Positions 1 through 5,390 of a stretch of DNA of 5,390 bases are shown piece by piece. The position numbers and the translations under genes were made by a program. Each line of letters begins with the position of its first letter. Position 1 is the stretch's first letter. Below the pieces are notes generated by a model. The model saw nothing but the letters and a program-made list of their open reading frames with translations, had not been told where the DNA came from and made no database searches. Source of the DNA: Candidatus Poribacteria bacterium (GTDB lineage: Bacteria; Poribacteria; DTPJ01); assembly GCA_011334435.1 (NCBI GenBank), contig DTPJ01000646.1, positions 1 through 5,390 of the forward strand, given 5' to 3'.

Positions 1-2
1 TG

Positions 3-1664
3 CTAAAAGTCAAATGTAACCTCTATAATACGGTTCTCTTTTGATGCGATCTCGCACCCTTCAATACATTGGATTGTCGCTTTTGCCCATTCAGCAGTGA
101 TAAGTAACGGCAATCCTGACAAGAGATGATCGGCAACGTTTTTATAATATCCCTGCCAGCCTACGCCTGTCAATTTAGGATAGGTTTCAACGATCCTTCG
201 TCCATCGGGCAGAACTGACGTTACCACTGCGTCGCTGTCCCAATTATCAATGACAATTGACCCTTTTGTCCCAAGTATGGACCATAAAGGCTTATGTGCA
301 GTGCAAATGTTAGATTGGATCAGTTGTGCTTCAATACCGCTATCAAATTTGACATAAGCCCTGCAGTAGTCCTCAATTGTGCTTGCAAACCACATACGTT
401 TAATGAAATTGCCGAAAAGATAGGCTTTACGGTTGATAGGTTGTCCTTGTCTATTTTTCCAAGGGACGAGTTGCAAAATCTTCTCAAATTGATGCGCCCC
501 CATATCATATAGCATTCCGCCTGATATTGGCTTGTGGTCTCTCCATTGCTGTCCGGGCATCCCATAGCCAACCATGTTACATTCAATAGAATAGACATCG
601 CCGATCACGCCTGATTCAAGAGCATCTCTTGCGGTTAATATATCTGGGTCCCAATGTCTGTTATGATAGACAGATAGCATAACGCCCTTCTCTTTTGCTA
701 ATGCGATAAGTTCGTCGGCTTCGGAGACATGCACAACAAAGGGTTTTTCGGTTATGACATGCAAACCTGCCTCCAAAAGCACTTTTGCGACTGGATAATG
801 ATAAATATGTGGAACGATAACAATTCCAAGGTCTATTAGTCCGCTTTGAGCCATATCTTTGACATCAGTAAACGTCTGAATATGATCGCCTTGCTCTTTT
901 TTCGCAACCTCTAATCTTGCAGGGTCTTTGTCACAAACAGCGACCAGTTTCATTCCATAAGTCTGTCTGATCATACCTGAGTGATGTCCACCCATACCGA
1001 ATAAAGGACCATATCCGACTAATCCTATACGAATTTCAGGCTTATCCTTCATATTTGTTACATAACGCAGACCTTTTATCATTAGGTCTTGGAAAGCGGA
1101 CATTCCAAATGTGTTTTCATCATGTCCCAACGCAGTATAAAGCACTTTTCCTTTGCCATAGTCGCGGACATAGCTTAACGGCAATTTTTCAAGTCGCCAC
1201 ATACCATATTGAAAATAACGCAGTGGTTGCTCAGTTCTTGGCTTAAGCCTGAAACACTCGTCTATAACGCGAAAGCGACCAGTTAATCTTGGCAAAATGT
1301 CGTCAATTCCGCCTTCTGTTACGACCTCAAACGGGGCAAGCGGATCATGTCCAACAAATTCAGTTCCGATCAATTCCATATAATCATTATATTGACCAAG
1401 CATAGCGTTTGATGCGTGAACAGCAAGTAATCCACCGCCATTATTGACATAAGAAGTTAAGCCTTTTTCCTGTTCTGGTGTAAAACTTCCGCCAAGTATG
1501 TAAAGAGCTACTGCGTCAAATGCCGATAGATCAGTTAAACTTTGACGGTCAGTGGTAATTTCAACGCTGAATTGTCCAGAATCATCAGCGACTTTTCTTA
1601 GCATATTAGCAAATGATGAATAAGGGGGTGTTTGTCCGTTAATTAGACACAATATTTTTTTCAT
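3..1664 (-). CDS. ThuA-like domain fused to Gfo/Idh/MocA family NAD(P)-dependent oxidoreductase
   Basis: A 553-residue cytoplasmic protein made of two modules. Residues 1-205 resemble the ThuA (trehalose-utilisation, glutamine-amidotransferase-like) fold: NGGGLLAVHAS at 75-85, GHD at 105-107 and GKGKVLYTALGHDENTF at 170-186. Residues about 210-330 are a Rossmann domain with GYGPLFG at 217-223 (GxGxxxG) and the EKP motif at 306-308, where Lys307 is the usual catalytic lysine. Residues about 340-550 form the C-terminal Gfo/Idh/MocA domain, with GGMLYDMGAH at 382-391 giving the DxGxH signature. The family oxidises or reduces sugars, inositols or sugar acids with NAD(P); the substrate here is unknown. 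The ATG at 1664 is chosen because GGAG (1674-1671) lies six bases upstream. An in-frame ATG at 1676 overlaps that site, and the TTG at 1694 has no good site. The gene has its own divergent promoter. The stop is TAG at 5-3, so the gene is complete. Confidence 0.92.
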   Translation of the reverse strand: MKKILCLINGQTPPYSSFANMLRKVADDSGQFSVEITTDRQSLTDLSAFDAVALYILGGSFTPEQEKGLTSYVNNGGGLLAVHASNAMLGQYNDYMELIGTEFVGHDPLAPFEVVTEGGIDDILPRLTGRFRVIDECFRLKPRTEQPLRYFQYGMWRLEKLPLSYVRDYGKGKVLYTALGHDENTFGMSAFQDLMIKGLRYVTNMKDKPEIRIGLVGYGPLFGMGGHHSGMIRQTYGMKLVAVCDKDPARLEVAKKEQGDHIQTFTDVKDMAQSGLIDLGIVIVPHIYHYPVAKVLLEAGLHVITEKPFVVHVSEADELIALAKEKGVMLSVYHNRHWDPDILTARDALESGVIGDVYSIECNMVGYGMPGQQWRDHKPISGGMLYDMGAHQFEKILQLVPWKNRQGQPINRKAYLFGNFIKRMWFASTIEDYCRAYVKFDSGIEAQLIQSNICTAHKPLWSILGTKGSIVIDNWDSDAVVTSVLPDGRRIVETYPKLTGVGWQGYYKNVADHLLSGLPLLITAEWAKATIQCIEGCEIASKENRIIEVTFDF

Positions 1665-1670
1665 ATTAAA

Positions 1671-1674
1671 CTCC
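1671..1674 (-). promoter_or_regulatory. Ribosome binding site deciding the start of the ThuA-Gfo/Idh gene
   Basis: GGAG on the minus strand, six bases before the ATG at 1664. It would be part of the coding sequence if translation began at the in-frame ATG (1676) or TTG (1694). It therefore supports the shorter 553-residue protein, which begins directly with the ThuA beta strand (MKKILCLI). Confidence 0.75.
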
Positions 1675-1725
1675 ATTTTATAGATTTTCTTCAATAACTC
1701 ATATCTTAGGCAAACAGACGATCAT

Positions 1726-1753
1726 ATTATACTAATTCAAATTCTCTCGTCAA
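1726..1753 (-). promoter_or_regulatory. Sigma-70 type promoter for the leftward ThuA-Gfo/Idh gene
   Basis: On the minus strand, TTGACG (1753-1748) and a perfect TATAAT (1731-1726) are separated by 16 bases. Transcription would start near 1719 and give a leader of about 55 bases before the ATG at 1664. Its -35 box lies back to back with that of the rightward promoter. Assigned from consensus match only. Confidence 0.75.
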
Positions 1754-1774
1754 TAGTTCTTTTGCTGAAAAGCA

Positions 1775-1802
1775 TTGACAATATATAAAAAATCATTATA
1801 AT
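1775..1802 (+). promoter_or_regulatory. Strong sigma-70 type promoter for the rightward operon
   Basis: Consensus TTGACA (1775-1780) and TATAAT (1797-1802) have a 16-base spacer made almost only of A and T. Transcription would start near 1809 and leave a leader of about 70 bases before the FolE2-like gene at 1879. Both hexamers are perfect, so the promoter would be strong unless repressed. Confidence 0.82.
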
Positions 1803-1828
1803 AGGATTAAAATAAGATATGGAACTAT

Positions 1829-1850
1829 CATTTATTTTCTGCAATAAATG
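1829..1850 (+). promoter_or_regulatory. Short perfect palindrome in the leader of the rightward operon
   Basis: CATTTATT (1829-1836) and AATAAATG (1843-1850) are perfect inverted repeats around the six bases TTCTGC. The element lies about 20 bases downstream of the predicted transcription start and 28 bases before the start codon. It could be an operator (8-6-8 dyad) or an A+U-rich RNA hairpin. No U-tract follows, so it is not an intrinsic terminator. The winged-helix protein encoded downstream is one possible ligand, by proximity only. Confidence 0.5.
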
Positions 1851-1878
1851 GAAAATTACTATATGAAAGGACAATAAA

Positions 1879-2661
1879 ATGAAGGAAAAGAAAAGATTTC
1901 TCGTTGACGTAGGAATAAGAGATCTGCCTTTTCCAATGAAGGTAATATCAAAAGCAAACCCTGATGGTCAACATACAATAGCAAATATATCAATTTCTGC
2001 AAGAATAATGCAGGAATTTGAAGCGCGATGGATAGATAAATTTATTCAGATCGTCCATGAACATCGCGATAGAATAGGGACAAAAACCCTTAGAACTAAT
2101 ATATTTGATTATATGAATGAGTTGCAGGCGACAATAGTAAAAATTGATTTTGATTATCCATTCTTTATTGAAAAAGTTACGCCAGTATCAAAGCAAAAGT
2201 GTCTTGTCAGACATCTTTGTACTTATTCCGCTAAATTATCAGCGATAGAAGATAAGCCGAAAGTCTTATTTAAGGTTGAAGTGCCGATTGTGACAACTTA
2301 TCCCGGCTCTGATCTGAATAAACCAGGGGGACTTTTTGGACAGCTAAGCATAATGATAGTAGAAGTTGAAGCAAAAGAAGACATCTATCCAGAAGACCTG
2401 ATTGAGATCGTAGATAAGCATGCTTTATCGCCTATTTATTCGTTTCTATCAGAGGAAGATCAGGTTTATATCATTCAAAAGGTTCATTCTGAGGAAAAAT
2501 ATAGCGTTATGGTAATTGACGAAATAAAAGAGGAACTTGCCAGAAATACCGACATCACTTGGTATTCTGTCAAATGTTCAAACTATGGTATGTTACATTC
2601 TTATAGCACAATCATAAGCACAGAAAAAGGCTTATGGGTTCCATTTAGTAGTTATGAGTAA
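1879..2661 (+). CDS. FolE2 (GTP cyclohydrolase IB) family protein with degenerate metal site
   Basis: A 260-residue soluble protein of usual family length. It follows the FolE2/GCYH-IB tunnelling-fold pattern throughout: VDVGIRDLPFPMKV (9-22), GQHTIANISIS (30-40), FIQIVHEHR (55-63), FDYPFFIEKVTPVS (91-104), VEVPIVTTYPGS (133-144), EDLIEIVDKHALSPIY (172-187) and NYGMLH (235-240). FolE2 normally turns GTP into 7,8-dihydroneopterin triphosphate, the first step toward folate and queuosine. The active-site positions are changed. The CPCS motif reads YPGS (Tyr141), the GAHNQR motif reads GLFGQL (Phe153), the DEK Glu is Gln195 and the FVED Glu is Val210; only His240 remains. GTP cyclohydrolase activity is therefore doubtful. 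The reading frame is intact and AAAGGA (1866-1871) lies seven bases before the ATG, so it looks expressed rather than decayed. It is the first gene after a strong promoter, and the winged-helix gene follows 15 bases later. The family call rests on remembered family motifs. The function is unknown. Confidence 0.75.
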   Translation: MKEKKRFLVDVGIRDLPFPMKVISKANPDGQHTIANISISARIMQEFEARWIDKFIQIVHEHRDRIGTKTLRTNIFDYMNELQATIVKIDFDYPFFIEKVTPVSKQKCLVRHLCTYSAKLSAIEDKPKVLFKVEVPIVTTYPGSDLNKPGGLFGQLSIMIVEVEAKEDIYPEDLIEIVDKHALSPIYSFLSEEDQVYIIQKVHSEEKYSVMVIDEIKEELARNTDITWYSVKCSNYGMLHSYSTIISTEKGLWVPFSSYE

Positions 2662-2676
2662 ATTAAGGAGGCAAAA

Positions 2677-2883
2677 ATGATTGAGGATATAGGGAAAACA
2701 GCCGGTATGGTATGGGAATTTCTCAGCAAGCAGGATAAGCCAGTAAGTCTTAATACTATAAAAAGGGGTGTTCCAGTATCATCAACGCTTTTAATGATGG
2801 CAATAGGCTGGTTAGCGCGAGAAGATAAAATAAATGTTGTTGTGAGCGATGAGTCTTTCTCTTATGAAATATCACTTAAATAG
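2677..2883 (+). CDS. Small winged helix-turn-helix protein (PF10771/DUF2582-like)
   Basis: A 68-residue protein that is essentially one winged-helix domain. Helices at about 4-18 and 24-32 are followed by STLLMMAIGWLAREDKI (36-52), which matches the well-conserved 'lalGWLaREdKv' signature I associate with the PF10771 winged-helix family. A short beta wing to the C-terminus follows (INVVVSDESFSYEISL). These proteins are presumed to bind DNA or act as small adaptors, and their targets are generally unknown. There is no ligand-binding domain. AAGGAGG (2665-2671) lies five bases before the ATG, a near-perfect ribosome site. The gene sits between the FolE2-like and bicupin genes with gaps of 15 and 14 bases, so co-transcription is very likely. 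It may control its own operon through the leader palindrome or the divergent promoter region, but this is inference. Confidence 0.82.
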   Translation: MIEDIGKTAGMVWEFLSKQDKPVSLNTIKRGVPVSSTLLMMAIGWLAREDKINVVVSDESFSYEISLK

Positions 2884-2897
2884 TCAGGAGTATAAAA

Positions 2898-3656
2898 ATG
2901 GTTATTTTCTATGACAAAATGTCACCAAGATCGTCATGGGTTCAACGTTATGAGATACCTTACGATAAAACTAATCTTGACCATCTGGATTACAACATTT
3001 CAACTTCGGAGATACAATGGAAAGACCCCCATAAGCACGATGCTATGGAAGAATATTGGTTTGTGATGAGTGGAGAGATGAGAGTCTTTCAAGCGGACTC
3101 ATACCAAGACGTCGGGGCAGATACGCTTATAATACATGAAAGAGGCGTCTATCATAGGATGGAATGTGACAACAGATGCGAATGGCTATGTCTGGCATTC
3201 AATCAACGTTTTGCAGATAGAATGAGAAAGATAAGAGAGGAGAAAGGCAATTACGGCAAGCACGATGGCTTTGTCGCTCCTGTTAATAAGACTATTTTAA
3301 CATCTGCTGACCTTCCGCCTATGGAAGAGCATGGTTGCCAAAGATTTCCTACGGACAAATCAATTCGGGATTTAGATCATTGGGACATTAACACTTGGAA
3401 ACCAAATCGTATATGGAAGCCCGGACATAAACACGATAATATGGAAGAATACTGGTATATACTTGAAGGGAAGGCGAGAGTTTTCCAAGGGGAAGGCGAT
3501 TCTGAGGTGATGTATGAGGTCAAGCCACATGATTTTATAATTCACCCACCTGGCGTTGTGCATCGTATGGAAACAGACGAGGTTGGGGCTAAATGGTGCT
3601 GTATAATGTTCAATACCTTATTGGCAGAGCCTCTGAGTGATCTTCTCGCAAAATAG
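2898..3656 (+). CDS. Bicupin: protein with two tandem cupin_2 domains
   Basis: A 252-residue soluble protein with two similar cupin barrels. Domain 1 has HKHDAMEEYW (45-54), Gly59 and His86 in RGVYHR; domain 2 has HKHDNMEEYW (177-186), Gly191 and His222 in PGVVHR. Each carries a full set of likely metal ligands (two His, a Glu and a distal His), so both sites look able to bind a divalent metal. Cupins of this kind include sugar isomerases, dioxygenases, lyases and non-catalytic sugar binders; the reaction here cannot be told. Between the barrels, about 100-150 forms a linker with a basic, helical start (RFADRMRKIREEKG). CAGGAG ends at 2890, seven bases before the ATG. It is the third gene of the tight cluster. 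Its base composition is richer in G+C than that of the FolE2-like gene. Confidence 0.9.
   Translation: MVIFYDKMSPRSSWVQRYEIPYDKTNLDHLDYNISTSEIQWKDPHKHDAMEEYWFVMSGEMRVFQADSYQDVGADTLIIHERGVYHRMECDNRCEWLCLAFNQRFADRMRKIREEKGNYGKHDGFVAPVNKTILTSADLPPMEEHGCQRFPTDKSIRDLDHWDINTWKPNRIWKPGHKHDNMEEYWYILEGKARVFQGEGDSEVMYEVKPHDFIIHPPGVVHRMETDEVGAKWCCIMFNTLLAEPLSDLLAK
3018..3098 (+). repeat. Internal duplication in the bicupin gene, copy 1 (cupin motif 1)
   Basis: Encodes residues 41-67 of the bicupin. Against copy 2 (residues 173-199), 16 of 27 residues are identical without gaps, including W-K, H-K-H-D, M-E-E-Y-W and R-V-F-Q. The similarity also shows at DNA level in the stretch ATGGAAGAATA. Confidence 0.7.
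3414..3494 (+). repeat. Internal duplication in the bicupin gene, copy 2 (cupin motif 1)
   Basis: Encodes residues 173-199 and pairs with copy 1 at 3018-3098. Similarity continues upstream: DKTNLDHLDYNI (23-34) compares with DKSIRDLDHWDI (153-164). The duplicated unit is therefore a whole cupin domain, not just one motif. Confidence 0.7.
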
Positions 3657-3676
3657 CTGTTGTTGAAATTAGATTA

Positions 3677-3728
3677 CACTGATGAACCCATAAGCATCTC
3701 TTGTTTCGTTTACCGTGTTTCATCAGTG
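3677..3728. repeat. Perfect 10-bp inverted repeat between the bicupin and isomerase genes
   Basis: CACTGATGAA (3677-3686) is the exact reverse complement of TTCATCAGTG (3719-3728), with 32 bases between. The element fills the middle of the 98-base gap and ends about 12 bases before the ribosome site of the next gene. No run of T follows on either strand, so it is not a standard intrinsic terminator. It could be an RNA stem limiting read-through or protecting the upstream message, or two half-sites for a regulator. Confidence 0.6.
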
Positions 3729-3754
3729 ACTAAAAAGCGAAAGGAAACGTCATT

Positions 3755-4552
3755 ATGAAGGTAGGAAGCACTGCTTATTCATATAGAAAATATCTGACTT
3801 CTGGTGAGATGACTTTGGAACGGCTTTTAGACAAGGCGGTAGAATTAGGGTTAGATTGCGTAGATTTGACATCGTATTATTTTAAATCAACCGATGTAGA
3901 ATATCTTAATCATATAAAGAAATATGCTTATTTGTGTGGTCTTGATATAACAGGAACTGCTGTTGGCAACCGTTTTACTTATGCAGAGCCAGAGAAACGA
4001 GCAGAAGCTGTTGAATTAGTCAAAAAGTGGGTTGATTTTTCCGTCATACTTGGTGCGCCATGTATTAGAGTTTTCGCTGGTGGAGCGCCTGAAGGTGTCT
4101 CCTTTGAGGAAGCTAAGAATTGGACTGTTCAATGCCTTGAAGAGTGTCTTGATTACGCAAAGCCGAAAGGTGTAATCATTGCTTTGGAAAATCACGGTGG
4201 GATAACCTCAACCGCAGATCAGGTCATATCAATATTGGAATCTGTCAGCGGAAGCTACCTCAAAGAAAGATGGTTAGGCACTAACCTTGATCTCGGCAAT
4301 TATAGAGGCGACCCTTATGGAAACATAGAAAAAGCTGCGCCCTATGCGGTAACAACTCATGCTAAAACAGATGTATTCGTAGAAGGCATCGGCAGACAAG
4401 ACGCTGATTTTGAAAAGATAACGCAAATATTGCATAAAGCGGGATATAAAGGCTGTCTTTCAATAGAATACGAAGGGGCAGAAGACCCTATGACCGCTAT
4501 GCCAAAATTTGTCAATTATCTAAAAGACTGCATAAGAAAACTATCAATGTAA
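3755..4552 (+). CDS. Sugar phosphate isomerase/epimerase-like TIM-barrel protein (xylose isomerase-like, PF01261)
   Basis: A 265-residue single-domain, cytoplasmic TIM barrel of usual family length. It opens with MKVGSTAYSYR and shows the expected metal-ligand order: Glu145 in ALENHGG, Asp179 in TNLDLGN, His202 in THAKTD and a Glu in SIEYEG (238 or 240). GIGRQDADFEKITQILHKAGYKGCLSIEYEG (211-241) is very typical of these enzymes. The family interconverts keto and aldo sugars or epimerises them with a divalent metal; some members are sugar-acid dehydratases or endonuclease IV relatives. The substrate is not evident. GCGAAAGGAAA near 3737-3747 supplies the ribosome site before the ATG at 3755. 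It lies 98 bases after the bicupin gene on the same strand, and pairing with a Gfo/Idh oxidoreductase and a cupin fits a sugar or sugar-acid pathway. No clear promoter of its own is visible. Confidence 0.9.
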   Translation: MKVGSTAYSYRKYLTSGEMTLERLLDKAVELGLDCVDLTSYYFKSTDVEYLNHIKKYAYLCGLDITGTAVGNRFTYAEPEKRAEAVELVKKWVDFSVILGAPCIRVFAGGAPEGVSFEEAKNWTVQCLEECLDYAKPKGVIIALENHGGITSTADQVISILESVSGSYLKERWLGTNLDLGNYRGDPYGNIEKAAPYAVTTHAKTDVFVEGIGRQDADFEKITQILHKAGYKGCLSIEYEGAEDPMTAMPKFVNYLKDCIRKLSM

Positions 4553-4585
4553 GACAAAATATCGCTTATGGGTTAGAACTTATAC

Positions 4586-4593
4586 AGAAGGAG
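4586..4593 (+). promoter_or_regulatory. Ribosome binding site deciding the GTG start of rmuC
   Basis: AGAAGGAG lies six bases before a GTG at 4600-4602. The GTG opens a reading frame starting with a hydrophobic segment, as expected for RmuC. This makes the unusual start codon convincing. Confidence 0.8.
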
Positions 4594-4599
4594 AATAAA

Positions 4600-5390
4600 G
4601 TGGATTTTTTAAGCTTTATTATAGGGTTTGCTTCTGGTGTATTAATTGCCTTTTTCATTGGCTATATCTTTCAAAGGCAGAAGATACAGGAGCGGGAAAG
4701 TCTTATAAAAAGCTTTAAAGATACTTTTGTCCTTTTATCAAGAGAAGTTTTACTACAAAATTCTGATGATTTCTTAAGGCTTGCCAAAGAAGTGCTCTCA
4801 ACACAAACTCTTGATGGAAAAAGAGAACTTGACACAAAAAAACAGCTAATTGATAATACGCTTATAGATATAAAAGCTGAATTGGAAAAGGTGAACGAAT
4901 TAGTTAATAAACTTGAGAAAGACAGAGAAAATAAATTCGGTAAAATTACTGAACTGATGGAAAATGCTGTTGATCAAACAGGAAAACTTCAGAAAATAAC
5001 TAACCAATTAAATGCAGTATTATCTAACCAAAGAGTCCGAGGGCTGTGGGGAGAGAGAATGGCAGAAGACATCATAAATCTTGTCGGATTAAAGGAAAAT
5101 ATCAATTACCTGAAACAAAAAACATCTAAAGTAACGGGAACAAGACCTGATTTTACATTTCTTCTGCCCAAAGATTTAAAAGTGAATATGGATGTCAAAT
5201 TCCCCTTAAATAATTATATAAATTATATTAATGCAGAAGCCAATAGCGATAAAAGTAAATTTAAATCGGCATTTTTAAGGGATGTTAGAAGTAGAATTAA
5301 TGAAGTAATAGCTTCTAGAGAATATATTAATCTTGAGGAAAAAACGATAGATTATGTAATAGTTTTTATCCCAAATGAGCAAGTCTATAA
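4600..5390 (+). CDS. rmuC: RmuC family DNA recombination protein, 3' end beyond the window
   Basis: The first 263 residues are present; the window ends inside a codon. A single N-terminal membrane segment (about residues 3-23, FLSFIIGFASGVLIAFFIGYI) is followed by a charged, helical, probably coiled-coil region (about 28-142). The nuclease-like RmuC core then begins: RGLWGE (148-152 region), RPDF (182-185) and MDVKFPL (197-203). The Asp184 and Asp198-x-Lys200 pattern matches the PD-(D/E)xK fold predicted for the family. RmuC limits DNA inversions at short inverted repeats and is thought to be a membrane-tethered nuclease. The GTG start is supported by AGAAGGAG. It begins 47 bases after the isomerase gene, with no terminator between, so read-through is possible. 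A functional link with the sugar genes is not expected. Its sequence is markedly A+T-rich (16 G+C in 5221-5280). Confidence 0.9.
   Translation, partial: MDFLSFIIGFASGVLIAFFIGYIFQRQKIQERESLIKSFKDTFVLLSREVLLQNSDDFLRLAKEVLSTQTLDGKRELDTKKQLIDNTLIDIKAELEKVNELVNKLEKDRENKFGKITELMENAVDQTGKLQKITNQLNAVLSNQRVRGLWGERMAEDIINLVGLKENINYLKQKTSKVTGTRPDFTFLLPKDLKVNMDVKFPLNNYINYINAEANSDKSKFKSAFLRDVRSRINEVIASREYINLEEKTIDYVIVFIPNEQVY

Noticed and set aside
294..598. Short open frames on both strands (294-512 plus, 320-598 minus)
   Set aside because: Both lie inside the oxidoreductase gene, which has strong family motifs across this region. Their translations show no recognisable motif and no convincing ribosome sites.
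1055..1246. 63-residue frame on the plus strand
   Set aside because: It is antisense to the ThuA/Rossmann junction of the oxidoreductase gene, with no family resemblance; it is a shadow frame.
1665..1694. N-terminal extension of the oxidoreductase to the TTG at 1694
   Set aside because: It adds ten residues before the natural ThuA start, uses a TTG without a good ribosome site, and would place the GGAG site inside the coding region.
1665..1878. Riboswitch or small RNA in the divergent region (for example a pterin-sensing RNA upstream of the FolE2-like gene)
   Set aside because: The rightward leader is only about 70 bases, very A+T-rich, with one 8-bp stem. This is too little structure for a known riboswitch class.
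3372..3563. 63-residue frame on the minus strand
   Set aside because: It is antisense to the second cupin domain, whose conserved motifs explain the open frame.
3677..3754. Intrinsic terminator after the bicupin gene
   Set aside because: The inverted repeat has a 32-base loop and is not followed by a T-run on either strand.
4828..4833. TTGACA box inside rmuC
   Set aside because: I saw no fitting -10 element at the right distance, and the box lies within a well-supported coding frame.

Overview
This is a bacterial chromosomal fragment with clear Shine-Dalgarno sites and textbook sigma-70 type promoters (TTGACA/TATAAT, 16-base spacers). It is A+T-rich and uneven: 5221-5280 has 16 G+C of 60, while 3541-3600 has 32 of 60. 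The organism cannot be named. The mix of Gfo/Idh/MocA, ThuA, cupin and xylose-isomerase-like proteins with a small PF10771-type winged-helix protein resembles poorly cultured sugar-degrading lineages, but that is only an impression. There are no tRNAs, rRNAs, CRISPR arrays, insertion sequences or phage genes.

Layout. The minus strand at 3-1664 carries one long gene: a ThuA-like domain fused to a Gfo/Idh/MocA oxidoreductase. A 214-base divergent intergenic region (1665-1878) holds back-to-back promoters whose -35 boxes are only 21 bases apart, plus a short perfect palindrome in the rightward leader. Rightward, three tightly packed genes follow (15- and 14-base gaps): a FolE2 (GTP cyclohydrolase IB)-family protein, a 68-residue winged helix-turn-helix protein and a two-domain cupin. 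A 98-base gap containing a perfect 10-bp inverted repeat precedes a TIM-barrel sugar phosphate isomerase/epimerase-like gene. After 47 more bases comes the 5' part of rmuC, cut by the window end.

How it may work together. The oxidoreductase, the isomerase-like barrel and the bicupin are the kind of proteins that act on sugars or sugar acids, so a small carbohydrate locus under shared divergent control is plausible. The substrate cannot be read from sequence. The most unusual gene is the FolE2-family protein. It keeps the family framework along its whole length, but three of the four expected metal-ligand positions and the catalytic Glu region are replaced (Cys to Tyr, His to Phe, Glu to Gln, Glu to Val). 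It is therefore unlikely to be a normal GTP cyclohydrolase and looks like a repurposed or non-catalytic tunnelling-fold protein, apparently co-transcribed with the winged-helix protein and the cupin.
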